A DNA stretch of 40,241 nucleotides from Candidatus Tumulicola scandinaviensis (GTDB taxonomy: Bacteria > Vulcanimicrobiota > Vulcanimicrobiia > Vulcanimicrobiales > Vulcanimicrobiaceae), in contig PLLA01000124.1 of assembly GCA_003140835.1 (NCBI GenBank), positions 1-40,241 on the forward strand, written 5' to 3'. Shown in pieces: positions 16,274 to 25,397 of this stretch. The notes beneath the pieces are model-generated. The model saw only the letters and a list, made by a program, of their open reading frames with translations. It made no database searches and was not told where the DNA came from. The translations under genes and the position numbers were made by a program. How positions within the stretch are numbered: the first letter of the stretch is position 1; each line of letters opens with the position of its first letter.

Positions 16274-19200
16274 TTACTGAGTAACGCGCAGCGTGGTCGC
16301 CGCGCTGCGGCCGAACTGTTCCGGCGCCGCCGTGAGATACGCGCGCGCCCCGGGCCATTTGAACGTGCCGGACGTCACGGCCCGGACCAGGTAGTGCACG
16401 TCGTAGATGCCCGCATCGAGATGCTGCGCGTAAGCGACGACGCGGTCGCGGTAGATCTGTTGCGTGTCGATCTCCCAGCTGTCGCTCTGCGGCACGACGG
16501 CCTTGAGCGTCGTGCGGAACGTGGTATCGACCGCTTCGAAGCCGGCCGGAAGCGCATCTTCGATAACCAGCCGGTCGACGGGATGATCGACGACGACGCG
16601 CACGCCCACGTCGAACACGCGGCCGGCAGAGACTTCCAGCGGCGCTGCCGGTGCGAGGTCCATCGTGGCGAGCGGCGCAGCCGTCGAGCCGGGCGTCGTC
16701 ACTTGACGAACGACGCGGAATGCGGCGAGTTCGCCCGGCGCGTCACTCGGAACGTCGTACGTGTAGAGCATCACGTAGTGCACCGAGCCGCCGTCGGCAC
16801 GCACGACGGCAGCGTTGCCGTGCAGCTTCGACGCGGCCAGCGTGAACGTTTGAGACGACGCGGTCGCACCGAACGACGCGCTTGCAACGGTCGCTCCTCC
16901 GACGGTTACCTTCGCGGTGGCCGGCCCGAGACGTTCGGTGCGAGCGTATGCCGCGAGCGCCGTCAGCGCCGAGGCCGTGTCGGTCGTGGTCGGCCAGCCG
17001 CACCGGCATTGCTGCGCTACCAGCGCGCGAACGCCGCCGTCCATCTGCTCGACCGGCGCGTGCCGCTCGATCAGCAACTGCAGAATCTGCGCTTGCGCGT
17101 CGACCAGCGATCCTAACCAGCCCCATCGCGTCGCCGCATTGGCAACTGCGTACCGGCCGGTGACGTACAGCGTTTGCAGGTCGTGATCGGCCATCGCCGC
17201 CCCCTGCACATGCCAACCGGACGTCTGGAGCAGGTAGCGTGCGAGACGGATGTGCGTTGCGCTATCGAACGTCCCCGCCTGCGCAACGATGTCGCCCAAG
17301 AAGTCGGTTCGGCGGTCGCCGGCCTGTGCGAGCGCCCACAGCGCTTCGAAGCGCAACTGTGCCTTGCACGCCGCGCCCGCGCACCACCGAAAGCGTCCGG
17401 GATTGGCCAACGCCGCCGCCATGAACGCGCGCGAGCGCGCGAGCGCCGCCGAATCCACGGCAACGCCGTGCGCGCGCGCGAACGACAGCGCGTCGAGTGC
17501 GTACGCGCTAACGAACGGATCGCTTTCGCGCATCGTCAGCGTTTCGCCGAAACCGCCGTCGCCGCGCTGGTACGCGACCAGCCGGGTGAGATTCGCGCCG
17601 CTCTCCGCCGCCGGATCGAAACCGAGCTTGAGGCGGTACGGCCCGCGCAGGCCCTGCAACGCGCTCGCGACGATCAGCCGCGATGCCGTCTCGTCGGCCA
17701 GCGGCAGCGTGTCGCGCGCCATCATCTCGTCTGAGGGCACGGCGAACTGGGGAACGATTGAGTTCGCCAGCGTCAACTGGAGCCAACCGCCGCGATCGAG
17801 CGCGATGGGAATCGTCGTTTGCGCGTTTTTTGCCGCCGCGCCGCTTTCGATGACCGAATCGGTGACGGCGGCGTTGCTGACCGCAAACGGCACCGTGAAC
17901 GCATCCCGCTGCGATCCCAGCGTGCTGGAGGCTTCGAAACTGCTCGGTGCCGGCGTGCCCGCGGTCACCGGAAAGCGGAATGCTTGCATCCCCGTCGCGG
18001 CTTGTTCGCTCGCGGTCTGCGCGCGCGGATCGCCGCCGGCAAACGTCAGCGCCCCGGTGAGTTTCATGACGAGGTCCAACGCGCCGGCGGCACCGGTTTG
18101 ATTCGAGAGTGAAACGCCCGCATCGAACGTGTCGCCGGTGCGCGCGAACTGCGGCAACAGCGGATTCGAAATCAGTGGCTGGGTCGCGATGAACGTCGAA
18201 TCGCCGGTCGCAAAGTGGGCGTCGTCTTGACCGACAGCCACCGCCATCACCCGCCACGTCGTCAAGTCGTCGGGCATAGCGAACGTCACGCTGGCTTTGC
18301 CCGACGCGTCGGTCTTCACGACGCCGTAATACGCCGTCGGCAAGAAGTGCTGGCGTACGCGAGTGCTGCCCGCTCCCGCGAGGTAGCCGCCGCCGTATCC
18401 GAAGCCTTTCTCCGCCGGCGGTGTTTGCGTTTTGAGCACGACGCCCTCGCGATTGTCCGAGAGGATCGTCGAAATCGGCTGATCGGCGAAAACGGTCGTC
18501 ACCAGATCCGGAAGACGGTATCCGGTGAGCTGGAGGATTGCGTCGTTGACGACCATTGCGACGATTTCACCGGGAGCCGGCGTACCGTTCTTCCGAGCCA
18601 GCGTGAAGCTCACGCGCTGCGAACCGCCCGGCGTAACCGTCGCGGCCTGCGGCGCGATCGCGAGTTTGAGATAGCGTTCCGCCACGTCGACGTCGAACGC
18701 CGCCATACCCACTCGCGACAAGGTATCGAGCGAGTCCGCCTTCAGCGATGCCACGTTCGCGCCGCGACGCACCACGACGGCTTGTACCGCGGCATTTGGG
18801 AGCATGTCTTGCGTAATCTTGAATGCAAAGCGCGTGGCGCCCCGCACGTCGTGCAGGGTCGTGCGATAGAGCGCATCGCCGCGAATCACCGCGACGTAAA
18901 CGTCCGCCCGATCGAACGGCGATGCGATCAGGGCGGTCGCCGTATCGCCGACCGCGTACGATTTCTTGTCGAGTTGGACCGCCACCGAATTGGGATCCGA
19001 CTGCCCCCAGTCCACCTCACCCGCACCAAATGCAAAGATCTGAATGTCGGTGGCGCTCGCGTCGCCCTTTGCACCGCCGAAGTTGGCCCGCACCCGGTAG
19101 GGTCCCGCGGCAGTGGGCGTGAGATTTACGACGATGGCCTTATCGGCGGAGGTCGCGTCGGCGGACGCGACCGTTTCGTACTTGACCGCCTGCTGTGCGC

Positions 19201-21904
19201 TTTCGCCGCCCTCCACTTGTTGCGTCGCCGAGGTGTACGTCATTTTCTGCAGTTCGAGGTGAAGGCTGCGGCCGGCGATGGCGCGGCCGTCGGCGTCGGT
19301 CACCACGGTGCGAACCGCCATCGGCTTTCCGGCCGAGCCGACCACATCCGAGGCGAGCCCGATGACCGCATCCGCCGGCAACGCGAGGAACGACTTCGAG
19401 TCGGAAACCGAAAGATTCGAAACGTCGGTCGCCTCCATGTCGACCGTGTACGTCATCGGAAACGGCAGGGTGGCGGGTACGGTCACGTCTAGGCTGGTGT
19501 TGCCCTGTGCGTCGAGTGCGAGGTCGCGCTGCACCACGTCGGTATCGAACGATGGGGTGTTCTCGGGCCAAAACCACTGTCGCCCGAACCAGAAGTCGTC
19601 CCACCCATTCGGTGCGACCGTCGCGGCTTCGCGCGTGACGTAGGCGTGAACGCCGCCGCCTTGCAGCGGAGCGCCGAACAAATAGGCAGCTGCGGCCGTC
19701 GCGTGCACCGTCGCGCCCGCCGGCGCCGCGGTCGCGCTGACGTCGAGGGTAAGCTTAAAGTTCGGGGGTTTGAATTCGGCCACGCGCAGCGGCCCGCTGA
19801 TGTCGTTGCCGTTGGCGCCCTTCGCGTCGACCGTATAGTAGCCCAACGCCTGCTGCTTCGAAAACACGATCGGCATCGAAAAGACGCCGTACGCATCGGT
19901 CTTGACGCTGCCCAGCGAACTCGAGTTATTGGTCGGATCGACGAGCGTCACGCGATAGCTTGCGTTGCGGTCGGCGACGATGCGCGAACCGCTCACGTAG
20001 TACGCCACACCGGTGATCTCTCCGCGCTCGCCGGGCTGATACATCTGACGGTCGGTAAAAACCGTCCCGCGCGACAACGGCGCGCCGTTCGACCAGCCGG
20101 GATTGACGGCAAACCGGTACACGTCGTTCGAGCCGAGGATCGAAAGCGTGGCGGCATCGCCCCCCTCGGTCGCAACGACCCCCAAGTTGGGCGCCTCGGT
20201 AGCGCTACTGCCGGCATAGCAACGTTCGAGATCGACGCCTTGAAAATCGGCTTCTCCGTCGTTGCGCGTGGTCGCCTGTGCGCAGGTCGCCGGAGCCGCC
20301 CCTTTCGAGCCGTCGATGTCGCGATAGAGCGTCACCTGCACGCCGCCGGCTGGAGCCCCGTCGCTCAAGTGTTGGACGAGCACCGAGCCGCGATCCGGAA
20401 AAAATTGACCGAAGATGCCGAGATTCGTCAACTGTGCGATTCCCACCAAGCTCGGGGAACCGTCGGCGGAGTCGAGACCGGTGCGAAAGCCGTAGGCGAG
20501 CGTGCCGAACGCGCCGCCCAGCTGGCTTTGCAACGGGACTTGAACGACGCTCTGAACGTTGCGCCGGGCGTTTAGCGTTTGCGCTCCCCAGCCATGCCAA
20601 TCCGGCAAACTCTTGAGCGGGTCGGGATAGTCGAACAAGCTTTGGGCGGCGACTCGCGCGTAGGTACGTTGATACCGGTTCTCCGGAAGGTTGGTCGCAT
20701 AGAAGTTGAGCGCAACCTTGAGTCCGGCGGGGATGACGCTGGAACCCGTCGGCGCCCAGGCACCCGGTGCGAAATCGCCGGTGCGCACCGCAATCGAGCG
20801 TGCATTTCCGAGCGTTTGCCCAAAGACGTCCTTGACGCTCGGCGCGACGGTCACCGTGTACGTCGAGTCAGGGTCGAGCGCGTACGGGTCGATGGCAATC
20901 GACGTTGCATCGTCGGAGAGTTGGGTCAAAGATTTAAGGTTTGCAGGGGCCGGCGAAACGCTCACCGCGCCCACGACCGACGCCGGATCCAGTGGATTGC
21001 TGAATGCGATCGCCGGATCGCCGCCTGCAAACCGGCTGCCGTCGTTTGCCCCCAGGGGCGGCGTCGCGACGATCGCCAGCGCACCGTAGGTGCGCACGGC
21101 CCCGGAAAACGCTTTCCCGGTCGGGACGTTGCCGTACGCGGGCTCGACGCCGGGCGCGATGTCGAGCGCATAGGTTTGCGCGAGCCGTAAGTCGCGCTGC
21201 GGGGTGATGTCGTATACCCAATCCTTCAACGACGGATCGAACGATTCGGCCGCGCCGCTTCCGGGCGCGGGGGTGGGTTGTGCCTCGAGGGTGACGTTAA
21301 CGGGGACGCTATCGCCCGACCCGGCGAGGCTGGCGTGCGTCGCCAACGAAGCCGCGTCGACGGCGGTGTTGGCGGTTACGGAAATCTTCGGGCGTTTGCC
21401 GACCGGCGGAGGCGTCGATTCATCGTCGGGCGCGGTGAGCTTCGGCAGGTTTGTAAAGTCCACCGGCGCCGTCTCGAACGTCCAGGCGACGTCGCTGCCC
21501 AGCACGTCGCCGGCCAGGTCGCGCAAACCGGCGGTCAGCGTCACGCGAACCCGCGTGCCGACCGGCAGCGCCTGCTCCGCGACGAACCCGATCATGCGCG
21601 GCGTCAGGACCGTAAACCGCCCCTTGAGCGTCGGCTCGATCGTCACGTGGTCGAGGACCGTCCGTGGGCCGTCACCCGAAAGCGACTCCACCTGCGTCAC
21701 CGGTTTACTAAAGATGACGCGTATTTGTGCGAGCGACTCGACCTCGCCGCCGGCCGGGGAGACCGACGAGATCCACGCCGGGAGGGCCGGTTTCGCGAGG
21801 GGCGCGACGGCGGCGAGCTTCGACGGCGTGGCCGGTTGCGTCGAGCACGACGAGGTCGTCACCAAGCCGGCGATGGCTATTAGCGAACCGGTCGATAGGC
21901 GCAA
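16274..21904 (-). CDS. Bacterial alpha-2-macroglobulin family lipoprotein lacking the thioester motif
   Basis: A 1,876-residue exported protein of the bacterial alpha-2-macroglobulin family (YfhM/YfaS-like), proposed protease traps in the periplasm. The start is TTG at 21902-21904, set by AAAGGA at 21911-21916. It gives a lipoprotein-like signal ending in TSSC (Cys20); the lipobox is weak. The open frame continues upstream to 22309, but that part lies inside pbpC on the other strand and is not signal-like. Macroglobulin beta domains fill the first ~1,000 residues, with the bait-like and A2M region (VTFAMPDDLTTWRVMAVAVGQDD) at about 1,230. The thioester-domain helices begin where relatives have GCxEQ, but here the segment reads LADETASRL (Leu1402-Leu1410), so the Cys and Gln are absent. 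The C-terminal receptor-like domain ends in DVHYLVRAVTSGTFKWPGA-type sequence. It diverges from pbpC. Confidence 0.88.
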   Translation of the reverse strand: MRLSTGSLIAIAGLVTTSSCSTQPATPSKLAAVAPLAKPALPAWISSVSPAGGEVESLAQIRVIFSKPVTQVESLSGDGPRTVLDHVTIEPTLKGRFTVLTPRMIGFVAEQALPVGTRVRVTLTAGLRDLAGDVLGSDVAWTFETAPVDFTNLPKLTAPDDESTPPPVGKRPKISVTANTAVDAASLATHASLAGSGDSVPVNVTLEAQPTPAPGSGAAESFDPSLKDWVYDITPQRDLRLAQTYALDIAPGVEPAYGNVPTGKAFSGAVRTYGALAIVATPPLGANDGSRFAGGDPAIAFSNPLDPASVVGAVSVSPAPANLKSLTQLSDDATSIAIDPYALDPDSTYTVTVAPSVKDVFGQTLGNARSIAVRTGDFAPGAWAPTGSSVIPAGLKVALNFYATNLPENRYQRTYARVAAQSLFDYPDPLKSLPDWHGWGAQTLNARRNVQSVVQVPLQSQLGGAFGTLAYGFRTGLDSADGSPSLVGIAQLTNLGIFGQFFPDRGSVLVQHLSDGAPAGGVQVTLYRDIDGSKGAAPATCAQATTRNDGEADFQGVDLERCYAGSSATEAPNLGVVATEGGDAATLSILGSNDVYRFAVNPGWSNGAPLSRGTVFTDRQMYQPGERGEITGVAYYVSGSRIVADRNASYRVTLVDPTNNSSSLGSVKTDAYGVFSMPIVFSKQQALGYYTVDAKGANGNDISGPLRVAEFKPPNFKLTLDVSATAAPAGATVHATAAAAYLFGAPLQGGGVHAYVTREAATVAPNGWDDFWFGRQWFWPENTPSFDTDVVQRDLALDAQGNTSLDVTVPATLPFPMTYTVDMEATDVSNLSVSDSKSFLALPADAVIGLASDVVGSAGKPMAVRTVVTDADGRAIAGRSLHLELQKMTYTSATQQVEGGESAQQAVKYETVASADATSADKAIVVNLTPTAAGPYRVRANFGGAKGDASATDIQIFAFGAGEVDWGQSDPNSVAVQLDKKSYAVGDTATALIASPFDRADVYVAVIRGDALYRTTLHDVRGATRFAFKITQDMLPNAAVQAVVVRRGANVASLKADSLDTLSRVGMAAFDVDVAERYLKLAIAPQAATVTPGGSQRVSFTLARKNGTPAPGEIVAMVVNDAILQLTGYRLPDLVTTVFADQPISTILSDNREGVVLKTQTPPAEKGFGYGGGYLAGAGSTRVRQHFLPTAYYGVVKTDASGKASVTFAMPDDLTTWRVMAVAVGQDDAHFATGDSTFIATQPLISNPLLPQFARTGDTFDAGVSLSNQTGAAGALDLVMKLTGALTFAGGDPRAQTASEQAATGMQAFRFPVTAGTPAPSSFEASSTLGSQRDAFTVPFAVSNAAVTDSVIESGAAAKNAQTTIPIALDRGGWLQLTLANSIVPQFAVPSDEMMARDTLPLADETASRLIVASALQGLRGPYRLKLGFDPAAESGANLTRLVAYQRGDGGFGETLTMRESDPFVSAYALDALSFARAHGVAVDSAALARSRAFMAAALANPGRFRWCAGAACKAQLRFEALWALAQAGDRRTDFLGDIVAQAGTFDSATHIRLARYLLQTSGWHVQGAAMADHDLQTLYVTGRYAVANAATRWGWLGSLVDAQAQILQLLIERHAPVEQMDGGVRALVAQQCRCGWPTTTDTASALTALAAYARTERLGPATAKVTVGGATVASASFGATASSQTFTLAASKLHGNAAVVRADGGSVHYVMLYTYDVPSDAPGELAAFRVVRQVTTPGSTAAPLATMDLAPAAPLEVSAGRVFDVGVRVVVDHPVDRLVIEDALPAGFEAVDTTFRTTLKAVVPQSDSWEIDTQQIYRDRVVAYAQHLDAGIYDVHYLVRAVTSGTFKWPGARAYLTAAPEQFGRSAATTLRVTQ

Positions 21905-21910
21905 CGGACA

Positions 21911-21916
21911 TCCTTT
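21911..21916 (-). promoter_or_regulatory. Shine-Dalgarno site fixing the macroglobulin TTG start
   Basis: AAAGGA on the minus strand, 6 bases before TTG at 21902-21904. No ATG or GTG near it gives a signal peptide in frame, so the rare TTG start is preferred. The whole divergent gap to pbpC is only 57 bases (21905-21961) and must contain both promoters or parts of them. Confidence 0.6.
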
Positions 21917-21961
21917 CAAGAGCAACGGCAGCCTCGCCGTCGTACCATTACAAGAATCGTA

Positions 21962-24214
21962 GTGAAACTCTTTGCGCTCGCGTTCGGCACGCTCGTTTTC
22001 GCCGGGGGAATGATGGCGGCGTACCTCTTGGGCGTCGACGTTTCGGCGCTGCCGTCGCAGCGCGGCGCCGTCACCTTCACCGATCGATCCGGCATGCCGC
22101 TCGGGACGGTCCTCGCCTCCGACGCAACGCACGCAGTTGCGGTGCCGCTCGACCGTATATCGCCGGAGTTTCTGCGCGCCATCGTTGCAGCCGAAGACGC
22201 TCGCTTCGCACGCCACGGCGCGATCGACCTCGTCGCGATGGCGCGCGCGCTCCGCGACTTCGCCGTTTTCGGCCAGGCGCGCAGCGGTGCATCGACGATC
22301 GAGATGCAACTGGCGAGGTTACTACATCCAACGCCCAGCACGCTGGCCGGCAAGCTGTTGCAAATCGCACGCGCGGAGCGGATCGCCGTCCGGTCGAGCA
22401 AACCAGCCATCTTGGAAGCCTATGTCAACCGCGTTCCGATGGGTGGAAACCTCTACGGCGTCGAGGCTGCCGCGCGCACCTACTTCGGCGAAGCTGCCGG
22501 CGACTTGGATTTGGCGCAAGCCTCTCTGCTCGCCGCGATACCGAACGACCCCACTCGCCTGGCCCCCGACGTCGATTGGCGCGCGCTTCGCGCGCGGCAG
22601 CGCTACGTCCTTAACCGGATGGTCGAGCTGAGCGAGATCTCGCGGCCGGAGGCGAATCGCGCGGTCGCCGAAACGCTGCACGTGCGCGCCCACGATGCCG
22701 GCATAAGCGACGCCGCCCACGCGCTGTTCTCGCTCTACCCGCACGTTCGCACCGGGCGCGTGCGAACCACCCTCGATCGGACGCTTCAGCGTTTCGTACA
22801 AGCCCAGACGCAAGACGTGATCGGAGCGCTCGAAGCCTACCACGTTACCGACGCGGCCGCGCTGGTCGTCGATAACCATACCGGTGACGTTTTAGCCTAC
22901 GTCGGCTCGCCGGACTACTTTTCGGATGAAGCGCTCGGGCGCAACGACGGCGTCACCGCGCTGCGGCAGCCCGGCTCCTCGCTGAAGCCGTTCATGTACG
23001 AACTCGCTCTCGAGCGCCGCGCAATCATCTCGACGTCGATTCTTCCCGACGTTCCGGCGGCGTACGCGCTTCCCGGCGGCAAGCTGTATCAGCCCGCCGA
23101 TTATAGCGGCCGTTTTAGCGGCCCAGTCCGCGTTCGATACGCGTTGGCCAACTCACTCAATCTTCCGGCCGTGCACGTATTGTCCGCGGTCGGCGTCGGC
23201 GATTTTCTACAGCGCCTGCACGATCTCGGCTTCGTCCACCTCGATCGCCCCCCGTCCTACTATGGGCTGGGATTGACGCTCGGCGGCGGCGAGGTCAGCT
23301 TGTGGGAGCTCGTTGGTGCCTACGTAACCCTCGCGCGCAACGGTGCGCCCGTACCGCTGCACCTGCTGGCCGGCCAACACCCGGTTGCGCATCTCGGCGA
23401 CTCCGCCACCTGGGCGCTGGTCACCGACATGCTAGCCGATTCGCACGCGCGCGCTAAGTCGTTCGGCGTGCACTCCGTTCTCGAGATGCCGTTTCCCGCG
23501 GCGGTGAAAACCGGCACGTCCTCGGATTTCCGCGATACGTGGACGGTCGGCTTCACTCGCGACTACACGGTGGGCGCGTGGGTCGGAAACTTCGACGGTT
23601 CGCCGATGCGCGGCGTTTCGGGCGTGACGGGAGCCGGCCCCCTCTGGAATCGCATCATGCTGCACTTGCACGAACGCGACGATCCGCCACCGTTCGATCC
23701 GCCACGCGGATTCGTGCGCGCGTCGATCTGCACGACGACCGGCCACGCGCCGCGTAGTGACTGTCCGGCGGTCGTACAGGAGTGGGTGCTGCCGCGCGAC
23801 GTGGCATCGGTTCGCCGAGCGATTCCGGCACGGCTGGGAAGCGAATACGATCCCTGGCTCGCGCTTCATCCGAACGATGCCGCCGGCTCGCCGCTGCGCA
23901 TCGTGTTCCCGCGCAGCGGCGACGTCTTCGTTCGAAACTCGACCGTTAACGGGCTCCAGGCGCGCGAACAGCAGTTGTCGTTGCGCGCGGTCGATACCGG
24001 GCGGGCGATACGCTGGACGGCCAACGGAAACGCGGTTCCACTCGATGCGAGCGGAACCGCGTTTTGGCCGGTACGAACCGGAACCTGGACCTTTGAAGCC
24101 ACCGACGGACGCAATCGCGACCGCGTGACCGTTCGCGTCGTGCCGCAACGGCAAGACGCGAACCCCGGATTTACGGTTCTAAGACCTCCACGTTATTCTT
24201 ATTATCGTCGTTGA
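21962..24214 (+). CDS. pbpC: Penicillin-binding protein 1C (class A, glycosyltransferase + transpeptidase)
   Basis: A 750-residue inner-membrane peptidoglycan synthase. An N-terminal membrane anchor spans ~5-25. The GT51 glycosyltransferase domain (~45-230) has AAEDARFARHGAID with catalytic Glu78, then STIEMQLARLL. The transpeptidase domain (~290-600) has SxxK at Ser339-Lys342 (QPGSSLKPF), SxN at Ser398-Asn400 and KTG at 516-518. A C-terminal BiPBP_C beta domain (~660-740) identifies the PBP1C subgroup. GTG start at 21962-21964 with no clear Shine-Dalgarno. The last 14 codons overlap, tail to tail, the 3' end of the following minus-strand lipoprotein gene. It diverges from the alpha-2-macroglobulin gene; in E. 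coli the equivalent genes (yfhM, pbpC) are also neighbours. Confidence 0.93.
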   Translation: MKLFALAFGTLVFAGGMMAAYLLGVDVSALPSQRGAVTFTDRSGMPLGTVLASDATHAVAVPLDRISPEFLRAIVAAEDARFARHGAIDLVAMARALRDFAVFGQARSGASTIEMQLARLLHPTPSTLAGKLLQIARAERIAVRSSKPAILEAYVNRVPMGGNLYGVEAAARTYFGEAAGDLDLAQASLLAAIPNDPTRLAPDVDWRALRARQRYVLNRMVELSEISRPEANRAVAETLHVRAHDAGISDAAHALFSLYPHVRTGRVRTTLDRTLQRFVQAQTQDVIGALEAYHVTDAAALVVDNHTGDVLAYVGSPDYFSDEALGRNDGVTALRQPGSSLKPFMYELALERRAIISTSILPDVPAAYALPGGKLYQPADYSGRFSGPVRVRYALANSLNLPAVHVLSAVGVGDFLQRLHDLGFVHLDRPPSYYGLGLTLGGGEVSLWELVGAYVTLARNGAPVPLHLLAGQHPVAHLGDSATWALVTDMLADSHARAKSFGVHSVLEMPFPAAVKTGTSSDFRDTWTVGFTRDYTVGAWVGNFDGSPMRGVSGVTGAGPLWNRIMLHLHERDDPPPFDPPRGFVRASICTTTGHAPRSDCPAVVQEWVLPRDVASVRRAIPARLGSEYDPWLALHPNDAAGSPLRIVFPRSGDVFVRNSTVNGLQAREQQLSLRAVDTGRAIRWTANGNAVPLDASGTAFWPVRTGTWTFEATDGRNRDRVTVRVVPQRQDANPGFTVLRPPRYSYYRR

Positions 24215-25334
24215 AGTAGATTTTCGTCGTGCTGTCCGACGAGCCGGTAGCAACGATGCCGAACAACGCGCCGGCCACCCCTTTATCGACGTTCTTATAG
24301 GCTAACAGCGTCCCGTCGGTCGCGATCTCGACCATGAGATTCTTGCCGTTCTTGTTCAACGTGTTGCCGAGCACGAGGTTCCCGTTCGGCAGCAGGGTCG
24401 AGCTGATAGGCCCGTCGAGCGGCTGTCCGGAGTAGATGAGCTTCGCATCTTTGGCTTTGGGACCGGTGAAGGTCTTGCCGTCGGAGCCGACTACGATCGA
24501 GTTCGCCTGAAAAATGTCGTTGTAGGCGTGCGCGAACGCCACCACCGTGTTGGTAACGCCGTCGACCGCGTATAAGGTGTCGTTCTTCGGATTGTATTGT
24601 AGTCCCGACGGGCCGAGAATGCTGCCCGGTACGCCGTGGTTAACGGCGAATCCGGAAATCACCGGCGTGTAGGTCGGCTTGCCGCCCGTGCCGAGATTAA
24701 TGCGAATGATCTTGCCACTCGAAGCGTCGGCGACCCAAAGGCCGTCTCCCGGCGGATAGCCGGTTTGGCTTGGGATGTAAACGCTACCCCACGGCTCGAC
24801 GAGCAGCCCCGAGTTCTTCAAGGTTTGCACGATCTTGCCCACGGCGCTGACGCCGACGGCGTCCTTCGCACCCGAGTTGGCCGAATACGTTTCGTCGAAC
24901 GAGTTGATGACGAGCGACGCGCAGCCTTTCAACGACGGATCCTGGATCAGTCGCGTGGGACTCGACCCCGTGGTCGAAGACATGTATTCGATCGTCGTAC
25001 CGTTGCCTTGCACGTTGGCCTGGTCGTTGAAGTTGCAAACCACCAGGTCGCCCTTCTTCAACACGTTGTGACCGCCGAAGGGCTTGGCATTGACGTATAC
25101 GAGCCCGTAGGGGTTTTGATCGCCGTTGGTCGGATCGACGGTCGATCCGATGACGGCCGTGGTCGTCAACATCTTCAGTATCGACGTATGATCCACATTG
25201 GGTCGAACGTTATTGGAGACGCTGGTTTGCGTCGCGCCTCCGGACGTCGACGGTATTCCTTGATTGGTTCCTGCAGCGTTGCAAGCGCCGGCAACGAGTA
25301 TCGCTGCAGCCGCCGAGATCAGTCGTACACGCAT
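24171..25334 (-). CDS. Lipoprotein of an unrecognised tandem family, copy 1
   Basis: A 387-residue predicted lipoprotein. The signal peptide ends in VAGAC (lipid Cys18), followed by NAAGTNQ. The mature part shares blocks with the two genes upstream: TAVIGSTVDPTNGDQNPYGL, KGDLVVCNFN, a GLWVADASSGKIIRINLG block, GPSGLQYNPKNDTLYAVDG, LLPNGNLVLGNTL, and the C-terminal KIYFNDDNKNNVEVLE. Repeating 'location plus Gly/Asp turn' blades suggest a beta-propeller of NHL/SMP-30-like fold, but I cannot assign a family. ATG at 25332-25334, set by GGAGGAG seven bases upstream; an in-frame TTG at 25347 lies inside that site and is rejected. Its 3' end overlaps pbpC by 44 bases in convergent orientation. Very similar to copy 2, so a recent duplication. 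Confidence 0.8.
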   Translation of the reverse strand: MRVRLISAAAAILVAGACNAAGTNQGIPSTSGGATQTSVSNNVRPNVDHTSILKMLTTTAVIGSTVDPTNGDQNPYGLVYVNAKPFGGHNVLKKGDLVVCNFNDQANVQGNGTTIEYMSSTTGSSPTRLIQDPSLKGCASLVINSFDETYSANSGAKDAVGVSAVGKIVQTLKNSGLLVEPWGSVYIPSQTGYPPGDGLWVADASSGKIIRINLGTGGKPTYTPVISGFAVNHGVPGSILGPSGLQYNPKNDTLYAVDGVTNTVVAFAHAYNDIFQANSIVVGSDGKTFTGPKAKDAKLIYSGQPLDGPISSTLLPNGNLVLGNTLNKNGKNLMVEIATDGTLLAYKNVDKGVAGALFGIVATGSSDSTTKIYFNDDNKNNVEVLEP

Positions 25335-25340
25335 AGTAAA

Positions 25341-25347
25341 CTCCTCC
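25341..25347 (-). promoter_or_regulatory. Shine-Dalgarno site fixing lipoprotein copy 1 start
   Basis: GGAGGAG on the minus strand, six bases before the ATG at 25332-25334. It rules out the longer TTG start that overlaps this site. Confidence 0.75.
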
Positions 25348-25397
25348 AAAACATAGTGACGGGCTTTGTAGCCGAAACGAACGGGGCGACGAGCGAT

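Noticed and set aside
21905-22309. N-terminal extension of the macroglobulin frame
   Set aside because: It overlaps pbpC on the other strand and would hide the signal peptide; the TTG at 21904 has a ribosome site.
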